Notes: generated from the sequence alone by a model not told the origin. Positions 1 to 8,878 are shown, counted from the stretch's first letter. The stretch is DNA of 33,291 nucleotides from Promethearchaeota archaeon (GCA_016839845.1 JAEOTL010000466.1:1-33291); one strand, 5' to 3'. Translations and numbers: made by a program.

Positions 1-159
1 AAAAGAAAGAGAAGGACCAACAAAACCCGACCCAAAGTAATAAAATCAGGGAGAGAATTAAACTCAAGAGAGTTTAATAGAGGGCGAATTTTGGCACTTT
101 CCCGAAATGGGGCGAGCTATCCAATGTTTGATCAGGTTCAAATTGGCCTTCACATATAG
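1..159 (+). CDS. C-terminal fragment of an unidentified protein (cut by window edge)
   Basis: Frame 1 is open from the first base to a TAG stop at 157-159 and gives 52 residues. The start begins very basic (KRKRRTNKTRPK) and the end is mixed, finishing QVQIGLHI. The fragment is followed by a T-rich stretch near 168-175 that could end transcription, and it would converge on the leftward gene that ends at 319. An open frame this long in AT-rich DNA is not strong proof of coding, but the amino-acid mix is protein-like. I do not recognise the family, and no function is proposed. Confidence 0.4.
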   Translation, partial: KRKRRTNKTRPKVIKSGRELNSREFNRGRILALSRNGASYPMFDQVQIGLHI

Positions 160-318
160 CTATAGCCTTTTTACTTATAAAAACCAATTGGTTATATTTT
201 AAAATTCGTTCTCATATCAAGAACAAATAAAATTTCAACCGATAGAATTGGTTTGTTTCAAATTTTAACTAGAAATAAAGTTTCCGTTTATATCTTAAAC
301 TGCAAATTTAAAAATCAG

Positions 319-1125
319 CTAATATATTAACTCGTTAATGCGAAATCTCAATCCATCTTCTGCAGCAATTATCTTCTTGATAGTGGTTTCTTCTTTCAGC
401 TTCTTAATTTGGCTTGGAACATGATTTATTCGTGAACGAGGCCCATCCATATATGAACCAAAATGAGTAATAATTAATGTAGTAAGAGAAGGACTAATTT
501 TGTTTAAATAGGGAATAACTTCATCGGTACATAAATGTCTCTTACATGTGATAGAATCTGGGCGTAATAGGTTAAGGATCAGTATGTCTACATTAGAAAA
601 CTGTTCTGAGAAACCATTAAAAACCATAGTATCGCTAGTATAAGCCAGATTATAATCTTTTAACTTAAATATTATCCCAAAACCATCGGTGTTTGGGGAG
701 TGGATCACTTTCGTCCCAATCATTCTGACTCCATTATATTCAAAACTTTCCCCTTCCTTAAATATTACAACCTTCTCAAGCATATTTAGATGATAATCAG
801 AAACGTATTGAAGGACCTCATCAGTCGTAATCAGTACCCCTTTTTTAAAATAGTTATAATCTTTATCATGTAAAACTTCTCTTGAGCTTTCTATTATTGA
901 GCTTACGTCATTATAATGGTCAACATGCGCATGTGTTATTATAAATAATTCTGTTTTTGTAGGGTCTTCGTTGAATTGATTAATCCTAACTAATGCACCA
1001 GGTCCAGGATCTATATGTGCTTGTATTCCATTAAATTTGTATAATAATCCTCCAGTAGCACGATGTTGAGTTCGTATATGATGTCGTCCCCCACCAGATC
1101 CTAAGATAACAAGTTCATCCTTCAT
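319..1125 (-). CDS. Metallo-beta-lactamase-fold hydrolase
   Basis: Predicted cytosolic MBL-fold metal-dependent hydrolase of 268 residues. The signature HxHxDH is present (H65, H67, D69, H70 in THAHVDHYND), with a preceding glycine-rich strand-loop (LGSGGGR) and IDPGPG, a later histidine (VIHSPN), an aspartate in YTSDT and a terminal histidine in THFG, so the dinuclear zinc site looks complete. The opening GSGGG loop and overall size resemble RNase Z-like and other small MBL hydrolases rather than beta-lactamases. No exosite arm typical of tRNase Z is evident, so the substrate is unknown. It starts 27 bases after the stop of the small GTPase gene on the same strand, so the two are probably co-transcribed. 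The fold is sure; the specific activity is not. Confidence 0.85.
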   Translation of the reverse strand: MKDELVILGSGGGRHHIRTQHRATGGLLYKFNGIQAHIDPGPGALVRINQFNEDPTKTELFIITHAHVDHYNDVSSIIESSREVLHDKDYNYFKKGVLITTDEVLQYVSDYHLNMLEKVVIFKEGESFEYNGVRMIGTKVIHSPNTDGFGIIFKLKDYNLAYTSDTMVFNGFSEQFSNVDILILNLLRPDSITCKRHLCTDEVIPYLNKISPSLTTLIITHFGSYMDGPRSRINHVPSQIKKLKEETTIKKIIAAEDGLRFRINELIY

Positions 1126-1152
1126 GATTTAAATCTAAATATTTTCTTAATT

Positions 1153-1671
1153 TCAATATTTCCCTGTAGATATTAATTTTTTTGCTAAGATTTCGAATGG
1201 CTCTTCAACATTTTGACCGTTTTTAGCGGAAGTTTTTATGTATTCTACCATATTGAAAGCGTTTTTGAGATTAAAAGCACTTTCATCGTCAACAGCAACA
1301 AAATCATCTAGATCACTTTTATTTCCAACAAGAATGATCGGTAGGTTTATATCATGAAGCCTGGCGATATTTACCCATTCTAATATATCTCCTATTTTAG
1401 GAAGCTTTGTGAGATCAAATAACAGTAGAGCACCTCTCGCTCCCGCAACATAATTTTCAAGGAGATACCTAAACCTTTGTTGCCCTCCTAAATCCCATAA
1501 TTGTAACGAGCAATTTACGTTATCAAAACTTATCTCTTTAATAAAAAATTCAACACCCACTGTCATTATTGTGCTGTCATCAAAGAAACCATCAACATAT
1601 CTCCGTAATAAACTTGTCTTTCCGACTCCGCCGTTGCCTGTTATCAAAATTTTGAATAAGTAGTTGCGCAT
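1153..1671 (-). CDS. Ras/Rab-like small GTPase
   Basis: A 172-residue single-domain small GTPase of the Ras superfamily. All nucleotide-binding motifs are visible: P-loop GNGGVGKT (12-19), switch I threonine in MTVGVEFF (T37), switch II WDLGGQQRF (59-67, with D60, G63 and the catalytic-type Q64), NKSD (117-120) and TSAK (147-150). The TVGVEF stretch is Rab-like, while DLGGQ rather than DTAGQ recalls Arf or other archaeal GTPases. The protein ends LISTGKY with no cysteine motif, so it should not be prenylated and may stay soluble or bind membranes through a partner. Expansion of such GTPases is a known hallmark of Asgard genomes. It is followed by the MBL hydrolase gene 27 bases downstream. 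The regulator and effector are unknown; the longin-like domain encoded at 9845-15637 is one speculative candidate. Confidence 0.92.
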   Translation of the reverse strand: MRNYLFKILITGNGGVGKTSLLRRYVDGFFDDSTIMTVGVEFFIKEISFDNVNCSLQLWDLGGQQRFRYLLENYVAGARGALLLFDLTKLPKIGDILEWVNIARLHDINLPIILVGNKSDLDDFVAVDDESAFNLKNAFNMVEYIKTSAKNGQNVEEPFEILAKKLISTGKY

Positions 1672-1806
1672 CCTAATTGCATTATGAATGGGTATATGAT
1701 ATATTATAGAAATTAAAAATCATTTATAATCTAATAGATCAAAGATTTCAATGGCTCATTCAAAAATAACTAAACTGAAATCTGTTTTGTTAAGGTAATT
1801 TCTGCT

Positions 1807-4053
1807 TTATAATTTAAATTCTCTCAAAAGAATTTCATCAGTTTGAGAAAATAATGTCTTTAACTTACCTTGTAGTCTATTTTGAATTTTTATTTTTGAT
1901 ATTTTATGGTTTGCATTTATTGAAGAAATGGTTTTTTTCGATATTTTTTGACCTTCTATGCCTAGTTCGACTAATCGCTGATGATCTGAATTATTTTCAT
2001 CATATTTTTTAATTGGAATATCTAATGGGAGCTTAAAAATATGTCGAGAGCTTTTCAATATCCTAATTTGGTTTGTTAACAGAGGAGAATTTAAGATTGC
2101 TGATAAATAAAAAGCTTCATCAAGATTTTCAGTGACAAAAAAACTCAAATCTCCCGTAATTAAAAAATTTCCTTGCACTACAGCGCAGTTCAGTATAGAA
2201 CCAGAATTATTATACACAACTTTTATTTTTGAAATTTGTCTCTGGTTGATTAATTTGGCCCACCTGTTTAAGTTTTCCATTAGATTATTATGAAGAGTAG
2301 TGTCTTTTTTATTTTTCAAATAAACATTATTAATTTTTTCATAAAATTTCTTTGCTTGTTTCCCTAGAATACTTATGTTAAAGCTTAGATCTTCTTGTGA
2401 GAGTGGCAAAAAAACATAATAATAATCATATATATGAAATTTAACTAATTCAGTACTCTTGATAACCTTGAAGATATATTTTTTCTCAATAGTTACATCA
2501 TTGAATTCTTTTTTATTCCACGGTGCTTTTGCTCTTTTAAAGATTCTCTCGTCTGGATAAACCTTTACAAATTCATCATTAATCTCTGTAAAATTTACAA
2601 AGATAAGATTTCTTGGGTTCAAATCGGCTCCCTTATGAAATAGTTCTTTGTAAGGGCTAGTTTTAATCGGTATTAATTTCTTCCACTGTTCTTTAGTTAT
2701 CAACTTATTAACGTAAGTTCTTTCTCTTTTTCGCTCAATCGAAAAAGGAATAAGGTTTTTGGTCTCTCTTATCTCTAATTGGATATCATCAAAGTAATTA
2801 AGATCTTCAATTTCATTATATATGGTAAAGTAATGTGCGGGAATTTCGTAATCTCTAAGTTCTCCCCTTTTTTTGGAATTACGGGCATAAAGACAAATAA
2901 AATCAATATTAAAAATATCTTCTATCGTTTTTTCGAATATCCAGATTTTGAGATCTGAGAGACCTTTAAATGTTCGAAATCGGGAAGCATGAGAACCAGT
3001 AATAACACCCTTAGTAATAACAAAAAAAATTTTTCCATTTCTTTTCAAATAAGAATAAGTTGCTTTGGCAAAGAACAAAGTTGAGATTTCCAAATTTAAG
3101 ATATTTTTAGGGCGAGGTTTAATTTCCATAGCTTCCGCGAGCAGTTTTATTTGCTGTTGATAAATATTGGATCCTACATCTCTATAAGTATACCAAGGTG
3201 GATTCCCAATGATTAAATCAAATTTCTGGTGGAAATTATTCCTTTCTTGAAAAAGGAAATCCGTAACATATAGGTTACATGAAAAATCATGAAATTTTTC
3301 GGGCAAAATTAAGAACAGGTTTACTTTTGATAAATAAATAGAAATGGGGTTAATATCAAATCCGTATATCTTATTTAGAGCTTCAAATTTCTCATTATCA
3401 TTCTTATCTTGAGAAAGTATCGCCTTTATTATCCCCACCAAAAAATTCCCTGAACCACAACAGGGATCAAGAACAATATCCCCAAATGAATAAGCGTCCT
3501 CAATCATCTTTTTCACTAAAAATGGAGGCGTATAATATTCACCAGATTTATGCCTGAAGTTAGTAGAAATCATTCTCTGGATTAGAAAATCAAAGATATA
3601 TTCCCTTTTTATCTTTGATTGGAATAATTTGGTTGATAAATCATAAATAAGATCCGAAAGGATACTGGATTCATCAATATCAATAAGCGAGAGAATCGGT
3701 GAAAAATAATGAATTTCCCCAATTTCGATTTTTTTTATCGTGGATATTCTCCTTTCATATTTGCTTAAATCATTAAGGATGCCACTTTTCTGAGAAAAAA
3801 CATCTCTTTCACGTAGGATATAATGAGTAATAAAGACAATACTAAAAAAATAAATAATAGAAAGAATAACATACAATCGTGGATTTGCTTCCTCCTTGCC
3901 ATATATTTCTTTGAAATCTGTTAACCATTCCTTATATTTGCTATCACTAAAAATCTTATGTTTGGAAAAGACATTTTCTAACAACATAATCTTTTCGTTA
4001 ATAGATTGAAAATCTAAATCAGAATCTATCTCATTGATTAATGTCTTTACCAA
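1807..4053 (-). CDS. Eco57I-like N6-adenine DNA methyltransferase
   Basis: Predicted SAM-dependent DNA adenine methyltransferase of 748 residues. Visible motifs are GEYYTPPFLV (171-180), which precedes the SAM pocket, motif I DPCCGSGNF (196-204), a GFDINP acidic loop (231-236) and catalytic NPPW (284-287). The C-terminal part contains LSFFVTENLDEAFYLSAILNS, typical of the TaqI/Eco57I-type region just before the target-recognition segment ends. The N-terminal 160 residues are helical with a hydrophobic stretch around 60-80, and I see no PD-(D/E)xK nuclease motif, so this may be a modification-only enzyme rather than a full type IIG enzyme. The start is TTG, supported by GAGGAG (4063-4068) nine bases upstream. 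No nuclease or other restriction gene adjoins it. Host defence or epigenetic marking are both possible. Confidence 0.85.
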   Translation of the reverse strand: MVKTLINEIDSDLDFQSINEKIMLLENVFSKHKIFSDSKYKEWLTDFKEIYGKEEANPRLYVILSIIYFFSIVFITHYILRERDVFSQKSGILNDLSKYERRISTIKKIEIGEIHYFSPILSLIDIDESSILSDLIYDLSTKLFQSKIKREYIFDFLIQRMISTNFRHKSGEYYTPPFLVKKMIEDAYSFGDIVLDPCCGSGNFLVGIIKAILSQDKNDNEKFEALNKIYGFDINPISIYLSKVNLFLILPEKFHDFSCNLYVTDFLFQERNNFHQKFDLIIGNPPWYTYRDVGSNIYQQQIKLLAEAMEIKPRPKNILNLEISTLFFAKATYSYLKRNGKIFFVITKGVITGSHASRFRTFKGLSDLKIWIFEKTIEDIFNIDFICLYARNSKKRGELRDYEIPAHYFTIYNEIEDLNYFDDIQLEIRETKNLIPFSIERKRERTYVNKLITKEQWKKLIPIKTSPYKELFHKGADLNPRNLIFVNFTEINDEFVKVYPDERIFKRAKAPWNKKEFNDVTIEKKYIFKVIKSTELVKFHIYDYYYVFLPLSQEDLSFNISILGKQAKKFYEKINNVYLKNKKDTTLHNNLMENLNRWAKLINQRQISKIKVVYNNSGSILNCAVVQGNFLITGDLSFFVTENLDEAFYLSAILNSPLLTNQIRILKSSRHIFKLPLDIPIKKYDENNSDHQRLVELGIEGQKISKKTISSINANHKISKIKIQNRLQGKLKTLFSQTDEILLREFKL

Positions 4054-4062
4054 AAATCAGAA

Positions 4063-4068
4063 CTCCTC
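4063..4068 (-). promoter_or_regulatory. Ribosome binding site deciding a TTG start
   Basis: GAGGAG on the minus strand lies nine bases before the TTG at 4051-4053. It complements the CUCC core of the archaeal 16S rRNA 3' end and supports TTG as the true start of the methyltransferase. Confidence 0.6.
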
Positions 4069-4093
4069 TTTTATAATTCTCTAGTATAATCAA

Positions 4094-4119
4094 TTAATTA
4101 ATATTTAAATATTAATTAA
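4094..4119. repeat. 26-bp perfect AT-only palindrome between divergent genes
   Basis: Bases 4094-4106 are exactly the reverse complement of 4107-4119, with the centre at TTTAAA. The palindrome lies in the 115-base gap between the leftward methyltransferase and the rightward YkgJ-type gene, within the presumed promoters of both. It could be a dimeric regulator site or a cruciform, but a sequence made only of A and T in AT-rich DNA can become palindromic by chance. Confidence 0.4.
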
Positions 4120-4168
4120 CTATTTCAATATTATTTATTAAGCATTAAATTAAGTTAAATTCATTAAC

Positions 4169-4765
4169 TTGACCTCGATTGAGATAAAAATTTCAAAAGC
4201 TCTAGAGAAAGGTATAAAATTTTCCTGTCAGATGTGTGGAGATTGTTGCAGAGGTTTACATGAAGGTGAAGTCTATCTTTATCAAGATGATATTCAAATT
4301 TTAGCCGATCATTTGAATATGAAGGGAAAAAAAGGATTAAAGGCTTTTGCTAAAAAGTATCTGAAGGTTATTAATGACAGTTTCTTCTGGAGAGAAGTAG
4401 GTGCTAAAAAAGGTAGAACTTACAGATTTAAAACTCTTGGATTTGCTTTTATGGGGGGGGATGAGCACTGCCATTTTTTAATTGAAAATAACTGTAGTGT
4501 ACATAAAGCCCGTCCATTTCAATGCAGATCGTTTCCCTTTTGGCAAATGATGGTTTCCAATTTAAAAAACCTTCAAGATTATAAAAAGAAGTGTAAGGGA
4601 TTGCAAGAATTAAATGGTAAATACTATTCAAAAGAAGAAATACTCAGCTGGGCTAGAAAAGAATATGAAATTGAAAAAAAATACTTTCTACAGATGAAGA
4701 ATCAAGATTTTGATATTTTGAAAGTATATCCCTTTTTACCAAAGGAAATCCTACAGGAAAATTAA
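4169..4765 (+). CDS. YkgJ-family cysteine-cluster protein
   Basis: A 198-residue protein of the YkgJ / putative zinc- or iron-chelating family (formerly UPF0153). The diagnostic cysteines are present: CQMCGDCC (C20, C23, C26, C27) near the N terminus and CSVHKARPFQCRSFPFW in the middle, the usual Cx4-5RPxxCRxFP block. The family probably binds a metal cluster, but its biochemical role is not established. Start is TTG at 4169; there is no clear ribosome binding site, but a TATA-like TTATTTATTAA at 4131-4141 lies about 30 bases upstream, which fits a near-leaderless transcript. A run of eight G residues at 4453-4460 sits inside the frame, unusual for this AT-rich DNA, although the reading frame continues cleanly through it. 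Confidence 0.82.
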   Translation: MTSIEIKISKALEKGIKFSCQMCGDCCRGLHEGEVYLYQDDIQILADHLNMKGKKGLKAFAKKYLKVINDSFFWREVGAKKGRTYRFKTLGFAFMGGDEHCHFLIENNCSVHKARPFQCRSFPFWQMMVSNLKNLQDYKKKCKGLQELNGKYYSKEEILSWARKEYEIEKKYFLQMKNQDFDILKVYPFLPKEILQEN

Positions 4766-4891
4766 AAATAGCATATAAATATTGAACTAGTTCTTTCAAT
4801 CTCCGAAAAAGTTTCAGAAATTCTTAAATTACCCAAAAATTTTCAAGTAGAAATGCATACTTTTATAATATAATGAAGAGAAAACATCAAC

Positions 4892-4900
4892 TTTTATATA
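4892..4900 (+). promoter_or_regulatory. TATA box candidate for hdrA
   Basis: TTTTATATA about 82-90 bases before the ATG at 4982 in an otherwise gene-free 216-base gap. It would place transcription start near 4922, with a leader of about 60 bases ending in a clear GAGGT site at 4971-4975. Confidence 0.4.
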
Positions 4901-4981
4901 TTATTAGGAATAATTAATAAAAACTCACCCCTATAATTAACATAGAACTGGGAAAACTTCAAATAAGCATGAGGTAAAAAA

Positions 4982-7375
4982 ATGAAAATTGGCTTATTTT
5001 TATGTGACTGTGGAAAAAATATAAGCGGTACAATCAATAACACGAAGCTAATAGAATACTTTAGCAAACTTTCTGATATCCATGTTATAAAAGATCAATA
5101 TTTATGTTCAGAATCCGGTTTAAAGAAAATTATAGAAGAAATCAAAGAAAATAAAATAGATAGAATTGTAATCGCCGCGTGTTCCTTTAAATTGCATGGT
5201 TTGTTATTCAGAAAAACTATCGAAAAGGCAGGTATTAACCGCTTCTTGATTTCCTTTGCTAATATCCGGGAACAAAATTCTTGGGTTCATGCTGATGAAC
5301 CAGAGAAAGCTACAATAAAGGCGATCGATCAAATTAATATGGCCATTGAACGTGTAAAATTATTAGAGCCCCTTGAGGTAAAATATTCTAACATTACACC
5401 TTCTACTCTTATTATTGGGGGAGGAATAGCAGGAATAAAAGCTGCTTTAGTTATTGCTGACGCAGGATATAAAGTATTCTTGGTTGAGAAGAAGGCTACA
5501 ATTGGGGGTCATATGGCACTTTTTGACAAAACTTTCCCAACTTTGGATTGTTCAATATGCATTTTAGGTCCATTGATGTCAGAAATTAAAGATCACCCGA
5601 ATATTGAACTTTATACTAATTCTGAGATTGAAGCTGTTAATGGTTATATTGGTAACTTTGAAATAACTATTAGAAAACAACCACGATTTATAAAAGAAGA
5701 TGTGTGTGTTGGTTGTTTTGATATTTGCCGGGATGTTTGTCCAATTGATATTGAAGATACCTTTTTTCCGAGGAAAGCTATTGATATACCCTATCCTCAA
5801 GCAATTCCACTCCTACCTAACATATTAGAAGAATATTGTATTGGTTGTAAAGCTTGTCAACAAGCTTGTGGTGAAAGAGATGCGATAGATTTTGATCAAA
5901 AATCAGAAATTCTAGAGATAAAAACTGGAACAATAATAGTAGCAACAGGATTAAAAACATTTGATCCAAGTTTGTTAGGGGAGTATAATTATCTGAAATC
6001 CCCAGATATCATTACAACAATGCAAATGGAGCGATTACTCAATAACGACGGTCCAACTAATGGAAAAGTCATTAAACCCTCCTCTGGAAAACCTCCTAAA
6101 AAAGTTTCTTTTATTTTATGCGTTGGATCTCGGAATAAGCAAATACATCATGAATATTGTAGCCAAACGTGCTGTAACGCAGCAATTAAACAAGCTACGA
6201 TTATAAAAAACGAAAATCCAGACACAGAAATAAATATATTTTATAACGATATTAGAGCTATTGGGAAGAACTGTGAAGAGTTTTACAATAGGGCTCGGGA
6301 GGCTTTTGGAATTCGATTTATAAAAAGTAATATCTCTGCGGTGTTAAAAAGTGACACTTCAGAGGAATTATTGGTCCGGGGTGAGGATGTAATTGAGGAT
6401 CGAATATTTGAGAATAGAACCGACCTCGTAGTCTTAGCAGTTGGAATTGAACCTGCCGAGGGGACAGATAAGTTAAGCAAGATTCTAAATGTCTCCCAAG
6501 ATCCATACGGATTTTTATTAGAAAAACATTTAAAAGTAAAACCCTCAGAAACAACATTAAATGGAATTTACCTAGCTGGGGCTATACAAAGTCCAAAGGA
6601 TATTCCTTCTAGTATCGCTCAAGCTGAGAGTGCTGCAGCAAAAGCAATTTCATTAATTGCTAAAGGGAAAGTTGAGTTGGATCCTCATATAGTTTCTTTT
6701 AATAAGGAAAAATGCGATTTTTGCAGACTATGTCTTGAAACCTGTGCTTATAATGCTCTGAAGATCGAAAATGAAAACCTTGAGGTAGTTCAAGCCAATT
6801 GTTCCGGATGTGGTGCTTGCGCTGCGATGTGTCATTCAGATGCCCTGTATATCCCCGGGTTTGAAAAAAACCAGATTTCCGCTCAAATTCGTTCTATTTT
6901 AAAGCAAAAAAGAGAATCCCCCCTGATAATAGGATTTCTTTGTAACTGGTGTTCTTATATTGGTGCTGATCTTGCTGGAACAAGTAAACTTCTTTACTCA
7001 ACAAATATTAGAGTTGTACATGTTATGTGTACAGCAATGCTTAATCCCTCTTTAGTTTTTGAAAGCTTCTTCTATGGAGCTGACGGTGTTTTAATAGCTG
7101 GATGCTATCCTCAAGACTGCCATTACCAAGACGGCTTTGTTAAAGCAAATTCTCGCTATGAAAGTATTAAAGAAATTTTAGCTGAAGCTGGTATAGATGA
7201 GAGGAGAGTGAAAATCGTCAGTATTGCAGCAGGAGAGGGAGAAAAATATGCGAGAACTATTAATGCGTTTAAGGAAGAACTCTCCAAAATTGGCCCCATT
7301 CAACCTGGTGAATATATTAAAATTATACCACCTAGGAAAAAACCTGAAGAAAAAGCAAAACTCGATGAAATATAA
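4982..7375 (+). CDS. hdrA: HdrA-MvhD fusion (heterodisulfide reductase-type electron-bifurcating subunit)
   Basis: A 797-residue iron-sulfur flavoprotein. In order: an N-terminal HdrA domain (1-130, with LCDCGK, LCSESG and AACSFKLH); an FAD-binding GGGIAG (146-151) followed by TIGGHMALFDKTFPTLDCSICI; an inserted ferredoxin pair (C242/C245/C249/C253 and C286/C289/C292/C296); the rest of the flavin reductase domain with YCSQTCC (392-398) and LAGAIQSPKDIPSSIAQAESAAAKA; a C-terminal ferredoxin pair (C578-C588 and C607-C617); and an MvhD-like domain from about 646 with CNWC, VMCTA and GCYPQDCHY. In methanogens HdrA carries the bifurcating FAD and MvhD passes hydrogenase electrons to it; the fusion does both in one chain. 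HdrB, HdrC and a hydrogenase are not in this window. The first insert cluster is spaced CX2CX3CX3CP, one residue longer than the usual form, and both C-terminal clusters lack the usual proline. Start ATG has GAGGT six bases upstream. Confidence 0.95.
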   Translation: MKIGLFLCDCGKNISGTINNTKLIEYFSKLSDIHVIKDQYLCSESGLKKIIEEIKENKIDRIVIAACSFKLHGLLFRKTIEKAGINRFLISFANIREQNSWVHADEPEKATIKAIDQINMAIERVKLLEPLEVKYSNITPSTLIIGGGIAGIKAALVIADAGYKVFLVEKKATIGGHMALFDKTFPTLDCSICILGPLMSEIKDHPNIELYTNSEIEAVNGYIGNFEITIRKQPRFIKEDVCVGCFDICRDVCPIDIEDTFFPRKAIDIPYPQAIPLLPNILEEYCIGCKACQQACGERDAIDFDQKSEILEIKTGTIIVATGLKTFDPSLLGEYNYLKSPDIITTMQMERLLNNDGPTNGKVIKPSSGKPPKKVSFILCVGSRNKQIHHEYCSQTCCNAAIKQATIIKNENPDTEINIFYNDIRAIGKNCEEFYNRAREAFGIRFIKSNISAVLKSDTSEELLVRGEDVIEDRIFENRTDLVVLAVGIEPAEGTDKLSKILNVSQDPYGFLLEKHLKVKPSETTLNGIYLAGAIQSPKDIPSSIAQAESAAAKAISLIAKGKVELDPHIVSFNKEKCDFCRLCLETCAYNALKIENENLEVVQANCSGCGACAAMCHSDALYIPGFEKNQISAQIRSILKQKRESPLIIGFLCNWCSYIGADLAGTSKLLYSTNIRVVHVMCTAMLNPSLVFESFFYGADGVLIAGCYPQDCHYQDGFVKANSRYESIKEILAEAGIDERRVKIVSIAAGEGEKYARTINAFKEELSKIGPIQPGEYIKIIPPRKKPEEKAKLDEI

Positions 7376-7516
7376 CTTCTACTTACCCTAATAAGATTAT
7401 ACCTACATCAAAAATTAATAAAAAGTATACATGAATATCTTTCATTATTATATTGGGAAAAAATCTCTTTAAGTGATATTAAAATAGGATGGTAATTTCT
7501 TTAAGTTGAGGTATCC

Positions 7517-8803
7517 ATGAGAATTAGAGCAATTACAACAGGTCAAATCATCCCGTTCTTAAATAAAAACGAATCGATTCTATCATTCATGCAAGAAAAC
7601 CTTGAAAACTTTTCTAACTTTAATAAAGAATTAACAAATGCGTTTGACAATATCGGGATCCCTGTTCAGACAAAGCGGTTTTGCTCCCAACCTATTTTCA
7701 GCTATGGAAATCGATTATTTTACGAAAGAAATCTAAATAAAACTTTAGTTGAAATAAAAGATCAATTAATTTTCTTACAAAGCATGTTTAAAGATTATGA
7801 AATGGATTATTTTGCTTGCTGTATGATGTTAGCTGATCAAATTCACGAACTCGGTATTTTTGAAAGACTTCTCTTGGATGAGGTTCCAAATTTTATTAAA
7901 AACACCAATACTTTCTTTACTTCATTACCTGTGGCATCATCCCGAGAAGGTATTAATATCAGTGCTCTGAGGTCAGGAGCTAGCATAATAAAACATCTAT
8001 CTGAACCGGATCCATTCAAAAATCTTAATTTTTGCGTTTCTGCTAATGTAGGTCCTAACTTCCCTTTTTTTCCTGCAGCTTACCATCATTCGGAGAAACC
8101 TACATTTTCGCTTGCATTAGAAATGGCAGATGAGGTGATAGATGCCATTAAAAACTCAACTAATTTAAAAGAAGCCCAACATAACATGTTAGCTAAATTT
8201 AATCAGATTTATGATGATATAACCAAAATATGTGAAAGAACTAGTCGAAATTTTGGAATTGAGTTTAAAGGGATTGATCTTTCTCCTGCTCCCTTTCCAG
8301 AGATAGATAAAAGTATCGGAACCGCCATAGAGGAGCTAGGTATTGAGTATTTTGGGGCTAATGGGACCTTGACAGGAGTTGCATTAATAAAGAATGCTAT
8401 ACCTGTCAACAAGGAGAAGGTTATTGGTTTTTCGGGATTTTTTCAACCAGTATTAGAAGATTATATAATATCTAAAAGATTAGCTGAAGATAAATTTAAC
8501 TTGGATTCATTGTTATTATATTCAACGATATGCGGGGCTGGACTAGATGTTATTCCTCTTCCTGGAGACATAACTGAACAAGAATTATTTTATATTCTAT
8601 TAGATTTATGTACAATTTCTGTTAGGCTTAATAAACCATTAACGGCACGTCTTATGCCAATACCCGGTAGAAGCGCAGGAGATCCAGTTGAATTTGAATT
8701 TGAATATTTTGCCCCTTCAAAGGTTATCGACTTCAGAAGATTAACAGGAGAAAAAAAGGATGATATCTTCAATAGAAATGAAAAATTTCTCAAATTTCTG
8801 TGA
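7517..8803 (+). CDS. DUF711 / UPF0210 family protein
   Basis: A 428-residue protein of the DUF711 (UPF0210) family, close to the usual length of about 450. Recognisable blocks are REGINISALRSGASIIK, FCVSANVGPNFPFFPAAYH, FGIEFKGIDLSPAPFPEIDKSIGTAIEELG, STICGAGLDVIPLPGDI and the RLMPIPGRSAGDPVEF end region. The family is widespread in bacteria and archaea and is distantly related to glycyl-radical-type folds, but no reaction is established and I see no glycyl-radical loop. ATG at 7517 has GAGGT (7508-7512) four bases upstream. It follows hdrA on the same strand after 141 bases, a gap large enough for its own promoter, so a shared function with hdrA is not implied. Confidence 0.85.
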   Translation: MRIRAITTGQIIPFLNKNESILSFMQENLENFSNFNKELTNAFDNIGIPVQTKRFCSQPIFSYGNRLFYERNLNKTLVEIKDQLIFLQSMFKDYEMDYFACCMMLADQIHELGIFERLLLDEVPNFIKNTNTFFTSLPVASSREGINISALRSGASIIKHLSEPDPFKNLNFCVSANVGPNFPFFPAAYHHSEKPTFSLALEMADEVIDAIKNSTNLKEAQHNMLAKFNQIYDDITKICERTSRNFGIEFKGIDLSPAPFPEIDKSIGTAIEELGIEYFGANGTLTGVALIKNAIPVNKEKVIGFSGFFQPVLEDYIISKRLAEDKFNLDSLLLYSTICGAGLDVIPLPGDITEQELFYILLDLCTISVRLNKPLTARLMPIPGRSAGDPVEFEFEYFAPSKVIDFRRLTGEKKDDIFNRNEKFLKFL

Positions 8804-8878
8804 TAAAATTTTTTTAGTTGGTTGGGATACATATTCTTTGAAGAGATATAATTAACAAATAAAATATAGGTGTATTTT

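Noticed and set aside
182..193. AACCAATTGGTT palindrome
   Set aside because: Twelve bases of perfect palindrome is expected by chance in a window this long, and it lies downstream of two convergent genes.
2615..2625. GGGTTCAAATC resembling the T-arm of a tRNA
   Set aside because: It lies within the methyltransferase coding frame (codons for DLNP), and no acceptor stem, anticodon arm or D-arm fits around it.
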